DNA of 40,095 bases from K189A clade bacterium (GTDB lineage: Bacteria; Pseudomonadota; Gammaproteobacteria; Pseudomonadales; Azotimanducaceae): NCBI GenBank assembly GCA_018607725.1, contig JABBAY010000136.1:1-40095 (forward strand). Direction: 5' to 3'. This document shows positions 1 through 8,721 of the stretch, piece after piece. The number at the start of each line of letters is the position of its first letter. The first letter of the stretch is position 1. A program made the position numbers and the translations under genes. The notes beneath the pieces are model-generated. The model was not told the origin of the DNA, made no database searches, and was given only the letters and a program-made list of their open reading frames with translations.

Positions 1-39
1 GGACAGTTCATAGGGACAGTTCATAGGGACAGTTCATAG
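1..39. repeat. Triple tandem repeat, 13-bp unit, at the window edge
   Basis: Three exact head-to-tail copies of GGACAGTTCATAG, lying a few bases beyond the stop codon of rsxE. The array touches the window edge, so more copies may lie outside. The GGGACAGTTCATAG-like wording resembles degenerate sequence found around REP/RAYT-type elements, but that link is an impression and not demonstrated. Confidence 0.85.
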
Positions 40-42
40 GGT

Positions 43-726
43 TTATTCTCGATGAATCAGCGGCGTATTGCTTGCCTTGGCAGCATTGGTCGGGCTGGTC
101 TCATCACGCTGGGCAAGCCAGTTTCTCGCCGCGATCAAACAACCGAAGGTAATAAAGGCGCCGGGAGGTAGCACCGCAAGGAGAATCCCGGGTGTCCCGA
201 GAGAGATTTTCCAGGCTCGTGCGCTGTCACCAAACAGCAGGTGCATATCAGCCAGCAGCGTTCCTTGGCCAAGGACTTCACGGACGCCGCCCAACAGAAT
301 CAGTACCAGCAGAAATCCAAGCCCCATCATAAACCCATCCAGCGTAGCGAGTCTGATGGGATGGCGGCTGGCAAAGCTTTCGGCGCGGGCCAGCAGCGTG
401 CAATTAGTGACGATCAACGCCACGAATAAGCCAATCCGCTGATGCAGTTCATACCAATAGCTCTGTAGCAAAATATCGGCGCAGGTGACAAAGGTCGCGA
501 TAATGAGAATCTGCGCCGGCAAGCGTGTGGCACTATTCAGCTGACCGCGCAGGCTGCTGACGAGCAGGTTGGACAGGGTTAAAACCACGAGTGTGACCAG
601 CCCCAGCCCCAGACTATTGGCGACCGTGTTGGACACCGCCAGTAGAGGGCATAACCCCAGCAATTGCACCAGGGCCGGATTATTCTGCCAGAGTCCGTCG
701 CGGGTGATCTGTTTGACCTGACTCAT
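43..726 (-). CDS. rsxE: Rnf/Rsx electron transport complex subunit E
   Basis: Integral membrane subunit of the Rnf (Rsx) ion-coupled electron transport complex, paralogous to RsxA and to NqrD. Several hydrophobic helices are visible. The two Cys motifs that in this family help hold the intramembrane [2Fe-2S] cluster shared with RsxA are present: LGLCP (Cys26) and TNC (Cys109). The chosen start is the ATG of MSQVKQ, whose ATGA overlaps the rsxG stop; an in-frame ATG six codons upstream lies inside rsxG and is less likely. It is the last gene of the A-B-D-G-E operon. Length of about 227 aa is normal. Family assignment is secure; the physiological direction of electron flow cannot be read from the sequence. 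Confidence 0.95.
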   Translation of the reverse strand: MSQVKQITRDGLWQNNPALVQLLGLCPLLAVSNTVANSLGLGLVTLVVLTLSNLLVSSLRGQLNSATRLPAQILIIATFVTCADILLQSYWYELHQRIGLFVALIVTNCTLLARAESFASRHPIRLATLDGFMMGLGFLLVLILLGGVREVLGQGTLLADMHLLFGDSARAWKISLGTPGILLAVLPPGAFITFGCLIAARNWLAQRDETSPTNAAKASNTPLIHRE

Positions 727-1280
727 GGGGTTTCCTTCAGCCATTGCTGTTGATGCTGGTGGAATTGGGTAAGACCAGCGTGAATCGCCGATACTACGGC
801 TCTCGGCGTAATCGTCGCCCCGCTGAACTGGTCGAAATTGCCGCCGTCACGCTTGACCGCCCAGCCCGTGATGGCGGGGTTAAGGAGTGATTTGCCGTTG
901 AAGTCGAGGATCCAGTCGGCCACCTGCAAATCGATCTTATCGCCCAAGCCGGGCGTTTCGCTATGGGCATAGGCTCTTACGCCAAGAATTTCGCCCTGCA
1001 GGTCGACGGCGAGCCAGAGCTTGATGGTGCCGTTGTAGCCTTGATCTGTGCTGATAGGAAAGATGATGCCCACCGGTTCCTGCGCCAGACTGATGAGAAA
1101 CCGTGAGTCTTGAGATTCAGTCAGATCCGCAGAGGGTAGACCGGCGACCTGCAGAAGTTGTTGATTTCGATAAGCCAGCTGGTTCAGTTTGATCCGTTCT
1201 GCGCCGTTATACTGTACCAGGCTCGTGAGTAAGCCGCAGGCGCCTGCCAATAGCGTTAGCTGCAGCACCAGACGTTTCAT
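723..1280 (-). CDS. rsxG: Rnf/Rsx electron transport complex subunit G
   Basis: Periplasm-facing flavoprotein subunit with one N-terminal membrane anchor (about residues 4-24) and an FMN-binding domain. The motif FSGATIT near residues 152-158 is the covalent-FMN motif of the RnfG/NqrC family, where the second Thr-type position carries FMN by a phosphoester bond. The sequence SETPGLGDKI, typical of this domain, is also present. The gene overlaps both neighbours by 4 bp (ATGA), so it is translationally coupled to rsxD upstream and rsxE downstream. Length (185 aa) is slightly short but complete. The intact flavinylation motif argues that the membrane part of the complex is functional even though RsxC is abnormal. 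Confidence 0.95.
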   Translation of the reverse strand: MKRLVLQLTLLAGACGLLTSLVQYNGAERIKLNQLAYRNQQLLQVAGLPSADLTESQDSRFLISLAQEPVGIIFPISTDQGYNGTIKLWLAVDLQGEILGVRAYAHSETPGLGDKIDLQVADWILDFNGKSLLNPAITGWAVKRDGGNFDQFSGATITPRAVVSAIHAGLTQFHQHQQQWLKETP

Positions 1281-2230
1281 GTTCGCCTCAAGCGTAGATG
1301 ATCAATGAGTGGTACCAGTGCGTTCATTAATAACACGGCAAAGGCAAGGCCGTCAGGGTAAGCGCCGATGGCGCGAATCAGGAACGTGATCATGCCAACC
1401 CCTAATCCAAATATCCACAGCCCCATGGCCGAGTCAGGGCTGCTCACGGGGTCTGTGACAATGAAGAATGCACCGACCATCGTAGCACCACTGAAGAGAT
1501 GAAATAGTGGCGAGCCGAGACTTTGAGAGCTGCCAGAGTCATAGAACAGCACCGCACACACGGTCAGTGCGATCAACATGCCGAAGGGGGCCATGGCGGT
1601 AATAGTGCGAGTCGCCAATAAATAAATGCCACCGATCAGGAATCCGGCATTGATCCATTCCCAACCCACGCCGGCCATGTGGCCGAATCCCTGGTCGGCA
1701 GTCCAGGTCTCATCGATCGTCAAGGCGCCACGAAACTTTAGAACATCCAGTGCTGTGGCGCCGCTGACGGCATCAATACCACTATTCGGCATCGCCTTGG
1801 TTATGAGGATATCCCAGAATGCTATGGGCTCGCCGAGGGCGGGCCAGCTGGACATCGCCAGTGGGAACGAGATGATCAGGGCGGCATAGCCTACCATCGC
1901 CGGATTGAATGGGTTATGGCCCAGCCCACCATAAAGCTGCTTGCCAAAAATGATCGCAAAAGCGGTGCCGGCGACCAGCATCCACAGGGGTAGCAGGGGC
2001 GGTAACGCTAATGCCAAAAGCACTGCTGTTAGGAGTGCGCTGCCGTCCCGCAGCGTGTTTAGGGACCGATTTCTAGCGCGCAGTATAAGCGCTTCAGTCG
2101 TCACGGCAGTCACTCCCGCAACAACGATATTGACGATAATTCCGGCACCGAAAAAGTACGCCAAGGCACTGACGCCGGGCACTAGCGCGAGCAAGACGTT
2201 CAACATGATCCTTTGGGTATCGAGTTTCAT
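1277..2230 (-). CDS. rsxD: Rnf/Rsx electron transport complex subunit D
   Basis: Polytopic membrane subunit homologous to NqrB, with about nine to ten hydrophobic segments. The motif DAVSGATALD around residues 154-163 matches the covalent FMN attachment site of RnfD/NqrB proteins, in which the Thr of SGAT is flavinylated. Other hallmark segments are GGLGHNPFNPAMVGYA and FFIVTDPVSSP. Length (317 aa) is slightly shorter than E. coli RsxD (about 350 aa). Its ATG overlaps the stop of the upstream rsxB-C fusion gene by 4 bp, which leaves no room for an rsxC gene at the usual position between rsxB and rsxD. Confidence 0.95.
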   Translation of the reverse strand: MKLDTQRIMLNVLLALVPGVSALAYFFGAGIIVNIVVAGVTAVTTEALILRARNRSLNTLRDGSALLTAVLLALALPPLLPLWMLVAGTAFAIIFGKQLYGGLGHNPFNPAMVGYAALIISFPLAMSSWPALGEPIAFWDILITKAMPNSGIDAVSGATALDVLKFRGALTIDETWTADQGFGHMAGVGWEWINAGFLIGGIYLLATRTITAMAPFGMLIALTVCAVLFYDSGSSQSLGSPLFHLFSGATMVGAFFIVTDPVSSPDSAMGLWIFGLGVGMITFLIRAIGAYPDGLAFAVLLMNALVPLIDHLRLRRT

Positions 2231-3144
2231 GGGTTTTTGTTCCGCAGTCCGTCGATCAGAGATTGTCGGTCCTGCTTGCTCGGTCGCGTGCGAACCTTGG
2301 CCTGGACGCGGTTGATTCTTCGCTCACGTCGTTCAAATCGTGCTTGGGCCTGCTGTGCTTCTTCGGCCAGCAGGTCCAGGTGACGTTGATGCCGTTTGGC
2401 GGCCTGAAATGCGGCTGTGAGCGGAATGTTGCTCGGGCAGACCCGATCACAAAGTCGGCACTCAATACAGTCTGCGAGATTAAGCTCCTGCAAGCGTTCG
2501 GGCTCGGCGCGATGCCAGAAGAGTGCTTGAGGTGCAAGCTCTCGCGGGCAACTGGGTTCACACAAACCGCAATGAATACAGTCGTATTGAATGAGATTCA
2601 ACGCGTCCTGGCCAATACGAGGTATCCGCAAGGGCGCGGTCTCGACTGCCTCGACCTGCACTATGTCGATGCAATCGACCGGGCAGGGCTCCAGGCACAG
2701 ATCGCAGCCGGTGCAATCACGGCTGATGACGCTGTGCATCATCTGTGGTGCACCAATGATCGCATCCACCGGGCAGGCGACAGCACAAAGGGTACAGCCA
2801 ATGCATTCGGCCTCACGAATGACCGCGACTCTGGGGGGCAGCGACTCTCCATAGGTGGCATCAAGGGGCACTACCGCACGGCCAAGCAGTTCAGCTAGAC
2901 CGCGTATCAGCGACTCACCACCCGGAGGACATTTGTTGATGGCATCACCCTCGGCGATCGCCTGGGCATAAGGTCGACAACCAGGATAGCCGCACTGAGC
3001 ACACTGAGTTTGTGGTAGTCGCACATTGATCAGCTCAACGATGGTATCGCTGTCTGCGGTAAAATGCCGCCCGGCATAGCCTAGTAACAGCGCGCAAAGG
3101 CCGCCAATAGCCGTCAGGGTTAAGGTGCCAATCAACAGGCTCAT
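2227..3144 (-). CDS. rsxB: RsxB fused to the C-terminal ferredoxin domain of RsxC (no NADH module)
   Basis: Residues 1-165 are a standard RsxB: an N-terminal membrane helix, a [4Fe-4S] domain with CAQCGYPGC plus C72 (C48, C51, C56, C72), and two ferredoxin clusters (C114/C117/C120/C124 and C144/C147/C150/C154). RsxB normally ends near 190 aa, but this protein runs to 305. Residues 183-305 resemble the C-terminal part of Rsx[15 protein letters not shown] (C189/192/195/199), the HRAEP linker, [15 protein letters not shown] (C226/229/232/236), then a basic Ala/Arg/Gln-rich helix. The RsxC N-terminal domains (NADH/FMN-binding 51-kDa-like fold, SLBB) are missing. The ORF is uninterrupted and coupled by ATGA overlaps to rsxA and rsxD, so it is a stable fusion and not a broken gene. 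Five [4Fe-4S] clusters are predicted. The electron donor is therefore unclear. Confidence 0.9.
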   Translation of the reverse strand: MSLLIGTLTLTAIGGLCALLLGYAGRHFTADSDTIVELINVRLPQTQCAQCGYPGCRPYAQAIAEGDAINKCPPGGESLIRGLAELLGRAVVPLDATYGESLPPRVAVIREAECIGCTLCAVACPVDAIIGAPQMMHSVISRDCTGCDLCLEPCPVDCIDIVQVEAVETAPLRIPRIGQDALNLIQYDCIHCGLCEPSCPRELAPQALFWHRAEPERLQELNLADCIECRLCDRVCPSNIPLTAAFQAAKRHQRHLDLLAEEAQQAQARFERRERRINRVQAKVRTRPSKQDRQSLIDGLRNKNP

Positions 3145-3719
3145 CCGTTCATTCCGGTGAAGCCCATAAACGCCAGAGATAACAGCCCGGCGCTGATCAT
3201 ATTAATTGCGGCGCCGCGAAACGGGCCTGGAATATCGGCCGCGGTCTGACGCTCGCGCATAGCGGCAAAGGTGATTAACACCATGGAGAAGCCCAACGCT
3301 GCGCCAAAGCCGTAAATGATGGATTCGAACAGGCTGTGATTATGCCGAACGTTCAGCAGTGCCACGCCGAGTACTGCACAATTGGTTGTGATCAGTGGAA
3401 TAAACAACCCGAGGACCTGGTAAAGCAAAGGTTGGGTGGCGCGAATGACCATTTCAGCAAATTGCACCAGCGCTGCGATTAAGACGATAAAAGTGATAAT
3501 GCGCAGATACTCAAGGCCGAGCGGTTGCAACAGGTAATGTTCAAGCAAATAGCTGACAGCGCACGCCAGTGTTAAGACGAATGTCGTAGCGGCAGCCATG
3601 CCAACAGCACTGTCAAATTTTTGTGACGCGCCCATAAACGGGCACAAGCCAAGAAATTGCACCATGACAAAATTGTTAACAAAAATAGTGCCCAGTAATA
3701 TAACCAGTGCATCTGACAT
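3141..3719 (-). CDS. rsxA: Rnf/Rsx electron transport complex subunit A
   Basis: Highly hydrophobic six-helix membrane protein of the RnfA/NqrE family, 192 aa, a normal length. The paired Cys motifs LGLCPFMG (Cys26) and TTNCAVLG (Cys114) match the ligands of the intramembrane [2Fe-2S] cluster formed with RsxE. The gene begins 14 bp after the metG stop codon on the same strand and overlaps the downstream rsxB-C fusion by ATGA, so it heads the rsx operon and may be co-transcribed with metG. No strong ribosome-binding site is visible ahead of its ATG, which would fit coupling to metG translation. Confidence 0.96.
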   Translation of the reverse strand: MSDALVILLGTIFVNNFVMVQFLGLCPFMGASQKFDSAVGMAAATTFVLTLACAVSYLLEHYLLQPLGLEYLRIITFIVLIAALVQFAEMVIRATQPLLYQVLGLFIPLITTNCAVLGVALLNVRHNHSLFESIIYGFGAALGFSMVLITFAAMRERQTAADIPGPFRGAAINMISAGLLSLAFMGFTGMNG

Positions 3720-3733
3720 GATTGGCTACAGTT

Positions 3734-5749
3734 TCACGTGACTTTCATTCCGGCGCTTGCGCCCTTGTCGGCTTCTATCAGGAAAATATCCTTGCCGCCA
3801 GGGCCGGCAGCCAACACCATGCCCTGCGAGATGCCAAATTTCATGGTCCTGGGCTTTAGGTTTGCCACCAAGACGGTTCTTTTACCAATGAGTTCGTCGG
3901 GCGTGTATGCAGACTTGATACCGGAAAAAACGGTGCGCTGCTCATCGCCCACATCAAGGGTGAGTTTCAGTAGTTTGTCTGCGCCTTCCACAGCTTCAGC
4001 ATGAGTGATCAGTGCAACCCGCAAGTCAATTTTTGCGAAGTCGTCAATGGTGATGTAGTCAGCGTCGGTTGCGCTGACCGCCGCGTCAGGCGTCTCGCTG
4101 ACTTCTGCCGGTGCGATTGAGGCCTCGACCATCGCGTTGACTGCCTTAGGGTCAATACGATTCAGCATCGGTTGGAAGACATTGATTTGGTGATTGAGTA
4201 AGGGTGCCTCCAGACTCTGCCAGGAAAGCGGTTGAATGTTTAAAAATGCCTCGGTTTGCTCGGCTAACTGCGGTAATACAGGTTTCAGATAGGTGGCAAG
4301 AATCCGAAACAGATTAATGCCGTCGGAACAGACGTTCTGGACTGCGGTTTTCTGGTCGGCCAATTTGATCATCGCCCAGGGCTTTTTTTCGGCGATGTAT
4401 TGGTTCGCCTTATCAGCCATGGCCATGATTTCACGCATGGCTTTACTGTAGTCGCCGGCTTCAAAAAGGTTGGCGATATTGTCGCGCTCGGCTAGAAATT
4501 CATTGATCAGAGGCGTTGTTGCGGTGCTGGCCAGTTGATGATCAAATTGTTTGTTGATGAAGCCGGCGCAGCGACTGGCGATATTGACTAACTTGCCTAC
4601 TAGATCTGAGTTTACCTTGAGAACGAAGTCGTCGAGGTTGATGTCCATGTCATCGACGTTATTGCCCAGTTTTGTCGCGAAGTAATAACGGATATATTCC
4701 GGCGCAAGATTGTCAGCATAGGTTTGGGCATTGATAAAAGTGCCGCGAGACTTGGACATTTTCTGCCCATTGACGGTAATAAAGCCGTGAGTATGGATGC
4801 GAGTCGGCGTGCGAAATCCGGCGACTTTTAACATAGCTGGCCAGAACAACGCATGAAAATTGATAATGTCCTTGCCGATAAAATGATGCACTTCGTAGTC
4901 AGAATCGGTGCGCCAATAAGCGTCAAAGTCGATATCATCGTGCCTGTCACAGTAGTTCTTGAATGAGGCCATATAGCCTATTGGCGCGTCTAACCAGACA
5001 TAAAAGTACTTGCCTTTTTCACCGGGAATTTCAAAGCCGAAGTAGGGCGCGTCACGGCTAATATCCCAGTCCTGTAAGCCGGCGTCTAGCCACTCAGATA
5101 ACTTGTTGGCAACTTGCTCTTGCAGCGTGCCGCTGCGAGTCCAGCTTTGCAGGAATTCGGTGAAGTGTGACAAGGCAAAGAAAAAGTGAGTAGATTCGCG
5201 AATGACGGGCTCAGCACCGGAGATCTTCGACTTCGGATCGATCAAATCCATGGCATCATAGGTTGCGCCACAGACCTCACAATTATCGCCATATTGACCC
5301 TCCGCCTTGCACTTCGGACAGCTACCGACGATAAACCGGTCGGCGAGAAACATTTCTCGTTCAGGGTCATACAATTGATTGACGGTTTTACTGTTGATTT
5401 CACCGGCGGCTTTGAGGCGTTCATAGATCAGCGACGAGAACGCCTGGTTTTCGTCTGAGTGGGTTGAATAGTAATTGTCATGCTCGACGAGAAAATTGCG
5501 AAAATCTTGTTCATGCTCGGCTTTGATTTCGCTGATCAATGCTTCCGGGCTCAGATTGCGCTCTTCAGCTTTGAGCATGATGGCAGTGCCGTGGGTATCG
5601 TCGGCGCATACATAGATGCATTCGTGGCCGCGCATACGCTGAAATCGCACCCAAATATCAGTTTGAATATGTTCCAGGAGGTGCCCCAGGTGAATAGAGC
5701 CATTGGCGTTTGGCAACGCGCTGGTAACAAGAATGTGACGTTTTTCCAT
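3734..5749 (-). CDS. metG: Methionine--tRNA ligase
   Basis: Class I aminoacyl-tRNA synthetase that charges tRNA-Met. The HIGH-type motif is HLGH (residues 20-23) and the KMSKS loop is exact (330-334). A zinc-knuckle insertion carries C144, C147, C157 and C160 (CPKC ... CEVC). The C-terminal 110 residues form the tRNA-binding (OB-fold, Trbp111-like) domain, ending [13 protein letters not shown]...[11 protein letters not shown]. At 671 aa it matches the long dimeric gammaproteobacterial form. It lies just upstream of rsxA and is divergent from mrp, with a RidA pseudogene in between. In Pseudomonas-like genomes metG and mrp are also divergent neighbours. Confidence 0.98.
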   Translation of the reverse strand: MEKRHILVTSALPNANGSIHLGHLLEHIQTDIWVRFQRMRGHECIYVCADDTHGTAIMLKAEERNLSPEALISEIKAEHEQDFRNFLVEHDNYYSTHSDENQAFSSLIYERLKAAGEINSKTVNQLYDPEREMFLADRFIVGSCPKCKAEGQYGDNCEVCGATYDAMDLIDPKSKISGAEPVIRESTHFFFALSHFTEFLQSWTRSGTLQEQVANKLSEWLDAGLQDWDISRDAPYFGFEIPGEKGKYFYVWLDAPIGYMASFKNYCDRHDDIDFDAYWRTDSDYEVHHFIGKDIINFHALFWPAMLKVAGFRTPTRIHTHGFITVNGQKMSKSRGTFINAQTYADNLAPEYIRYYFATKLGNNVDDMDINLDDFVLKVNSDLVGKLVNIASRCAGFINKQFDHQLASTATTPLINEFLAERDNIANLFEAGDYSKAMREIMAMADKANQYIAEKKPWAMIKLADQKTAVQNVCSDGINLFRILATYLKPVLPQLAEQTEAFLNIQPLSWQSLEAPLLNHQINVFQPMLNRIDPKAVNAMVEASIAPAEVSETPDAAVSATDADYITIDDFAKIDLRVALITHAEAVEGADKLLKLTLDVGDEQRTVFSGIKSAYTPDELIGKRTVLVANLKPRTMKFGISQGMVLAAGPGGKDIFLIEADKGASAGMKVT

Positions 5750-5920
5750 GAAAGCTGCAGTAGGTGATTCTAGAGGATGCCCAATATACTGAGGACGGGG
5801 CGGAATTTCATCCTTTCACGTTGCTTCTGCGCCGCTAATTTCACGCTTTCGAGGCTGACTGCACAAATCGAAGCCAATCAGGTCTCGTTTGAGCTGAAAT
5901 TCTGCGTCCGCAGCGTCCTA
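5750..5920. other. metG upstream region without a recognisable gene
   Basis: This stretch lies between the decayed RidA gene and metG. It carries no convincing ORF: the short plus-strand frame from 5777 has no homology I recognise and no ribosome-binding site. It presumably contains the metG promoter (reading leftwards), but no confident -35/-10 pair was found. Confidence 0.4.
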
Positions 5921-6247
5921 TCATGGCTTGACCACGGCAATACATTCGATCTCAGCAGCAGCGTTCAGGGCCAGTCCTGATGCGGCCAGCGCACTGCGAG
6001 CAGGTTAGGGTGCCTGAAATGTTGGCGGTAAATGGCATTCACTGCTGGCCAATCATTGATGTCGGCCAGAAACAAGGTGCACTTGACCTGACAGATAGAG
6101 CGTATCGCCAACCTGAACCGCCTCAGAGAACGGAAAACCTAATGATTCCTGTAGCGCTGAGTTATGATGTACTGGGTTGGCGGCAAAGACGTTAGTGGCG
6201 AGCCAGCAACAGGCTAACAAGCCCAAGGTCAGTTTGGTCAGATGCAT
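5921..6247 (-). pseudogene. Decayed secreted RidA/YjgF-family protein
   Basis: Begins with a clear signal peptide (MHLTKLTLGLLACCWLATNVFA) followed by an authentic RidA N-terminal part (FSEAVQVGDTLYLSGQ). The frame then breaks near 6081-6088: VKCTLFLADINDWPAVNAIYRQ continues in another frame, and roughly 40-50 codons normally present between SGQ and VKCT are missing. A second shift near 6000-6010 leads to PARSALAASGLALNAAAEIE and then CIAVVKP, the conserved RidA C-terminus, before a stop. All three pieces are in order on one strand, so this is a deletion plus a frameshift and not chance similarity. The deletion may have occurred at a short GGTCAAG-like microhomology. The family removes reactive enamine/imine intermediates; this copy should be non-functional. 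Confidence 0.85.
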
Positions 6248-6368
6248 AGTTCGACGCTCCAGGCGTTGCAGTTTGGGTGTTCGGTCAGAGAGCAGCGGAT
6301 GAACGTAGAATCTAGCATGTTGATCTAGCCACATTCTGATTAGAATTCAGTGATTTCAGCGTGATACA

Positions 6369-7211
6369 GTGGAGCAGATTATCAACAGTTCAACAGTAAA
6401 GAAGTTCATTCTGCCTGGCGTAAAACAGGTGATAGCGGTCGCATCCGGTAAAGGCGGTGTGGGTAAATCTACCGTGGCGGCCAATCTGGCCTTGGCCTTG
6501 GCAGCGGAAGGCCGGCGCATTGGTTTGCTGGACGCCGACATTTACGGACCGAGCCAAGGTTTAATGATGGGCGTGCCGGCGGGTACGAAACCAGAGGTTA
6601 GCAATGATCTGTTGCAGCCGATCATTGCCCACGGACTCCAGTGTATGTCCATGAGCTTCATTGCATCGGATCGTACACCAGCGGTGTGGCGTGGTCCTAT
6701 GGCCAGTGGCGCCTTACAACAACTATTGACGCAGACAGACTGGCAGGCTGTCGATGTTCTGGTCGTGGATATGCCGCCTGGGACTGGCGATATTCAGCTG
6801 ACGATGGCCCAAAATGTACCTTTGGCTGGCGCCGTTATCGTCACGACGCCGCAAGATATCGCGCTGCTGGATGCCCGTAAAGGTATCGAAATGTTTCGCA
6901 AGGTCGAGGTGCCGTTGTTGGGTGTGGTCGAAAATATGAGCACCCATGTGTGTCGCGAGTGCGGCCATCATGAAGCTATCTTCGGTGAGGGTGGTGGTGA
7001 CGCAATTGCGGCAGAATACGGAGTTCGGCTGTTGGCCAGGTTACCCTTGGCAATGGATATTCGACTACAGGCCGACGGCGGTCAACCACCGCTGGTGGCT
7101 GATCCTAACAGTGATACGAGCCAGCTGTTCGGCGCGATGGCGCGAGAGATTTTGATGGCATTAGACAATAATGTGGACGCTGGGCCAGTGATTCAAATTA
7201 TGGAAGACTAA
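6369..7211 (+). CDS. mrp: Mrp/ApbC-type Fe-S cluster carrier ATPase (short form)
   Basis: P-loop NTPase that binds and transfers [4Fe-4S] clusters to apoproteins. The deviant Walker A GKGGVGKST lies at residues 27-35, DADIYGPS follows at 55-62, MPPGTGD at 135-141, and the cluster-binding CxxC is C195/C198 (HVCRECGHH). Typical Mrp proteins of gammaproteobacteria are about 360 aa and start with a MIP18/DUF59 domain of about 100 residues; here only 20 residues precede the Walker A strand. The start used is GTG at 6369; no in-frame upstream extension looks like MIP18, and the upstream DNA holds the RidA pseudogene. The active-site and cluster residues are intact, so it is probably functional. It is divergent from metG and followed by dcd. 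Confidence 0.93.
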   Translation: MEQIINSSTVKKFILPGVKQVIAVASGKGGVGKSTVAANLALALAAEGRRIGLLDADIYGPSQGLMMGVPAGTKPEVSNDLLQPIIAHGLQCMSMSFIASDRTPAVWRGPMASGALQQLLTQTDWQAVDVLVVDMPPGTGDIQLTMAQNVPLAGAVIVTTPQDIALLDARKGIEMFRKVEVPLLGVVENMSTHVCRECGHHEAIFGEGGGDAIAAEYGVRLLARLPLAMDIRLQADGGQPPLVADPNSDTSQLFGAMAREILMALDNNVDAGPVIQIMED

Positions 7212-7241
7212 AATACCCACTGCAAAGTTCATTTTTGGATG

Positions 7242-7258
7242 ACGCCTGGAGGCGTTTT
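7242..7258 (+). terminator. Weak hairpin with short T-run after mrp
   Basis: ACGCC-TGGA-GGCGT forms a 5-bp stem with a four-base loop and is followed by four T residues, located in the 70-bp gap between mrp and dcd. The stem and T-run are short, so termination would be partial at best. Confidence 0.35.
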
Positions 7259-7281
7259 CGACCTACTGGTTAGAGGTAACA

Positions 7282-7848
7282 ATGGCAATAAAATCAGATC
7301 GCTGGATCCGCCAAATGGCGCAGGAACATGACATGATATCGCCTTTCGAGGCGGGACAGGTGAAGGAGTCTGGCGGCCAGCGTCTGATTTCCTATGGGAC
7401 ATCAAGTTACGGGTATGATGTGCGCTGCTCAAGCGACTTCAAGGTGTTTACCAATATTCATTCTGCGACAGTTGACCCTAAGGCTTTCGATGACCGAAGT
7501 TTTGTCGACATCAAAAGCGATGTCTGCATTATTCCCCCCAATTCATTTGCCTTGGCGAGGACCGTCGAATATTTCAAGATCCCGCGCAGTGTCCTAACTA
7601 TTTGTCTAGGCAAATCGACTTATGCCCGCTGTGGAATCATCGTGAATGTGACGCCTCTTGAGCCTGAGTGGGAAGGCCACGTGACACTGGAGTTTTCTAA
7701 TACAACTACATTACCAGCAAAGATCTACGCTAATGAGGGTGTGGCGCAAATGTTGTTTTTCGAGTCTGATGAAGTATGTGAGATGTCGTACAAGGATCGT
7801 GGCGGCAAATATCAGGGCCAAACGGGCGTCACGTTGCCCCGTACTTAA
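7282..7848 (+). CDS. dcd: dCTP deaminase
   Basis: Deaminates dCTP to dUTP in pyrimidine deoxynucleotide synthesis; acts as a cytosolic trimer. Family motifs are [13 protein letters not shown] (about 37-48), GKSTYARCG (110-118) with the conserved Ser/Arg, and [12 protein letters not shown], in which Glu137 corresponds to the catalytic glutamate. The C-terminal [13 protein letters not shown] loop closes over the nucleotide in the family. Length (188 aa) is typical. A good ribosome-binding site (AGAGG) precedes the ATG. The mrp-dcd order is conserved in Pseudomonas-like genomes. Confidence 0.97.
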   Translation: MAIKSDRWIRQMAQEHDMISPFEAGQVKESGGQRLISYGTSSYGYDVRCSSDFKVFTNIHSATVDPKAFDDRSFVDIKSDVCIIPPNSFALARTVEYFKIPRSVLTICLGKSTYARCGIIVNVTPLEPEWEGHVTLEFSNTTTLPAKIYANEGVAQMLFFESDEVCEMSYKDRGGKYQGQTGVTLPRT

Positions 7849-7866
7849 GCCGGAGCTAAGGATACA

Positions 7867-8721
7867 TCAGGTGCCGGCGACAACCTCGCCGCGAAACTTG
7901 GCTTCTTTGAGTATCAGTTCGAAGCCACCCTTCTGTTCTTCCTGGAGAAAACGCACCAGCAGGAAGTCATAGGCAGGGGCGAGCCAGAATATGGTGGTGC
8001 GGTCGCTGTCGGTGCGAACCCGGGCAATTTTCAGCGCAGTGAAACGGCCAATGGGTGTGTCCACGTTCTCCTCGCCCAGAACCTCAAACCTGTAGGTTTT
8101 CAGTTCTCCGCCGTCGGTGACCTGGTAAGCGAGTGGGGGCCAGGGTTGTCCCAGTTGGTAGGCCGTCAACAATTCGTAGCGCATCTGTAATTGATAGGAC
8201 AGTTTGTCGAGGGTCCCCATTGGTATCGACAGCGTCCAGGGTGTGGGCTGAGCGTCATTCATGACCTGTTGGGCCGGCCAGTCGAAACGTAGAATGTCGT
8301 CTCGGTTCTTGCCAATGCCTTTGCGATGATACTGATACTCGACGGGCATCAGTCGATTCTCCGGGGTCAACGTAAAGTTCGACTCCTCGCTGACTGAAGC
8401 AAAAAACGAAGTGGCGGTAGAGGACAAGGTGAATTGATTGTCACCGGTTTGCCTCAGTTCTCGAATACCCGTGGCGCGAATGGGCAGGCCTTTGTAATCA
8501 GCCTCGTAGACGGCTCTGAAAGGCGTTGGAATTACTTGAAGCTCGGCTGGCGGCGCGGTTGGCGACAGGCTTGCTGAGGTCCTGGTTGTCAGGGTGATGT
8601 TGTCGGCGGCGGCCTCGACACCGACTGCTGGCTGAATCCAGAGGCTGATGCACAGGGAAAGTGCGATTAAGATCCGGGTCAGAAGAGCATATCCGGTTCG
8701 ATTGAGCGTGGTGTAGAGCAT
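7867..8721 (-). CDS. DUF3108 domain-containing exported protein
   Basis: An N-terminal hydrophobic stretch (about residues 12-34, ending near VGVEA) looks like a signal peptide or membrane anchor. The mature part has the DUF3108 pattern: FRAVYEADYKGLPIRATGIR, FTLSSTATSFFASVSEESNF, a central YHRKGIGKNRDD and a C-terminal TTIFWLAP. The domain is predicted beta-rich and likely periplasmic; no enzymatic function is established. In Pseudomonas-like genomes this gene sits beside purN-purM and a DUF2066 gene; here it is divergent from the DUF2066 gene with no pur genes between. Function unknown; family assignment is good. Confidence 0.85.
   Translation of the reverse strand: MLYTTLNRTGYALLTRILIALSLCISLWIQPAVGVEAAADNITLTTRTSASLSPTAPPAELQVIPTPFRAVYEADYKGLPIRATGIRELRQTGDNQFTLSSTATSFFASVSEESNFTLTPENRLMPVEYQYHRKGIGKNRDDILRFDWPAQQVMNDAQPTPWTLSIPMGTLDKLSYQLQMRYELLTAYQLGQPWPPLAYQVTDGGELKTYRFEVLGEENVDTPIGRFTALKIARVRTDSDRTTIFWLAPAYDFLLVRFLQEEQKGGFELILKEAKFRGEVVAGT

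Noticed and set aside
1-39. Repeat array as a CRISPR fragment
   Set aside because: Unit of 13 bp with no spacers between copies; this is a simple tandem repeat.
2263-2898. 211-codon plus-strand ORF opposite the rsxB-C gene
   Set aside because: Antisense shadow of a cysteine-rich gene; no ribosome-binding site and no recognisable domain.
5777-5980. Plus-strand ORF of 67 codons upstream of metG
   Set aside because: No homology recognised and it overlaps the minus-strand RidA pseudogene remnant.
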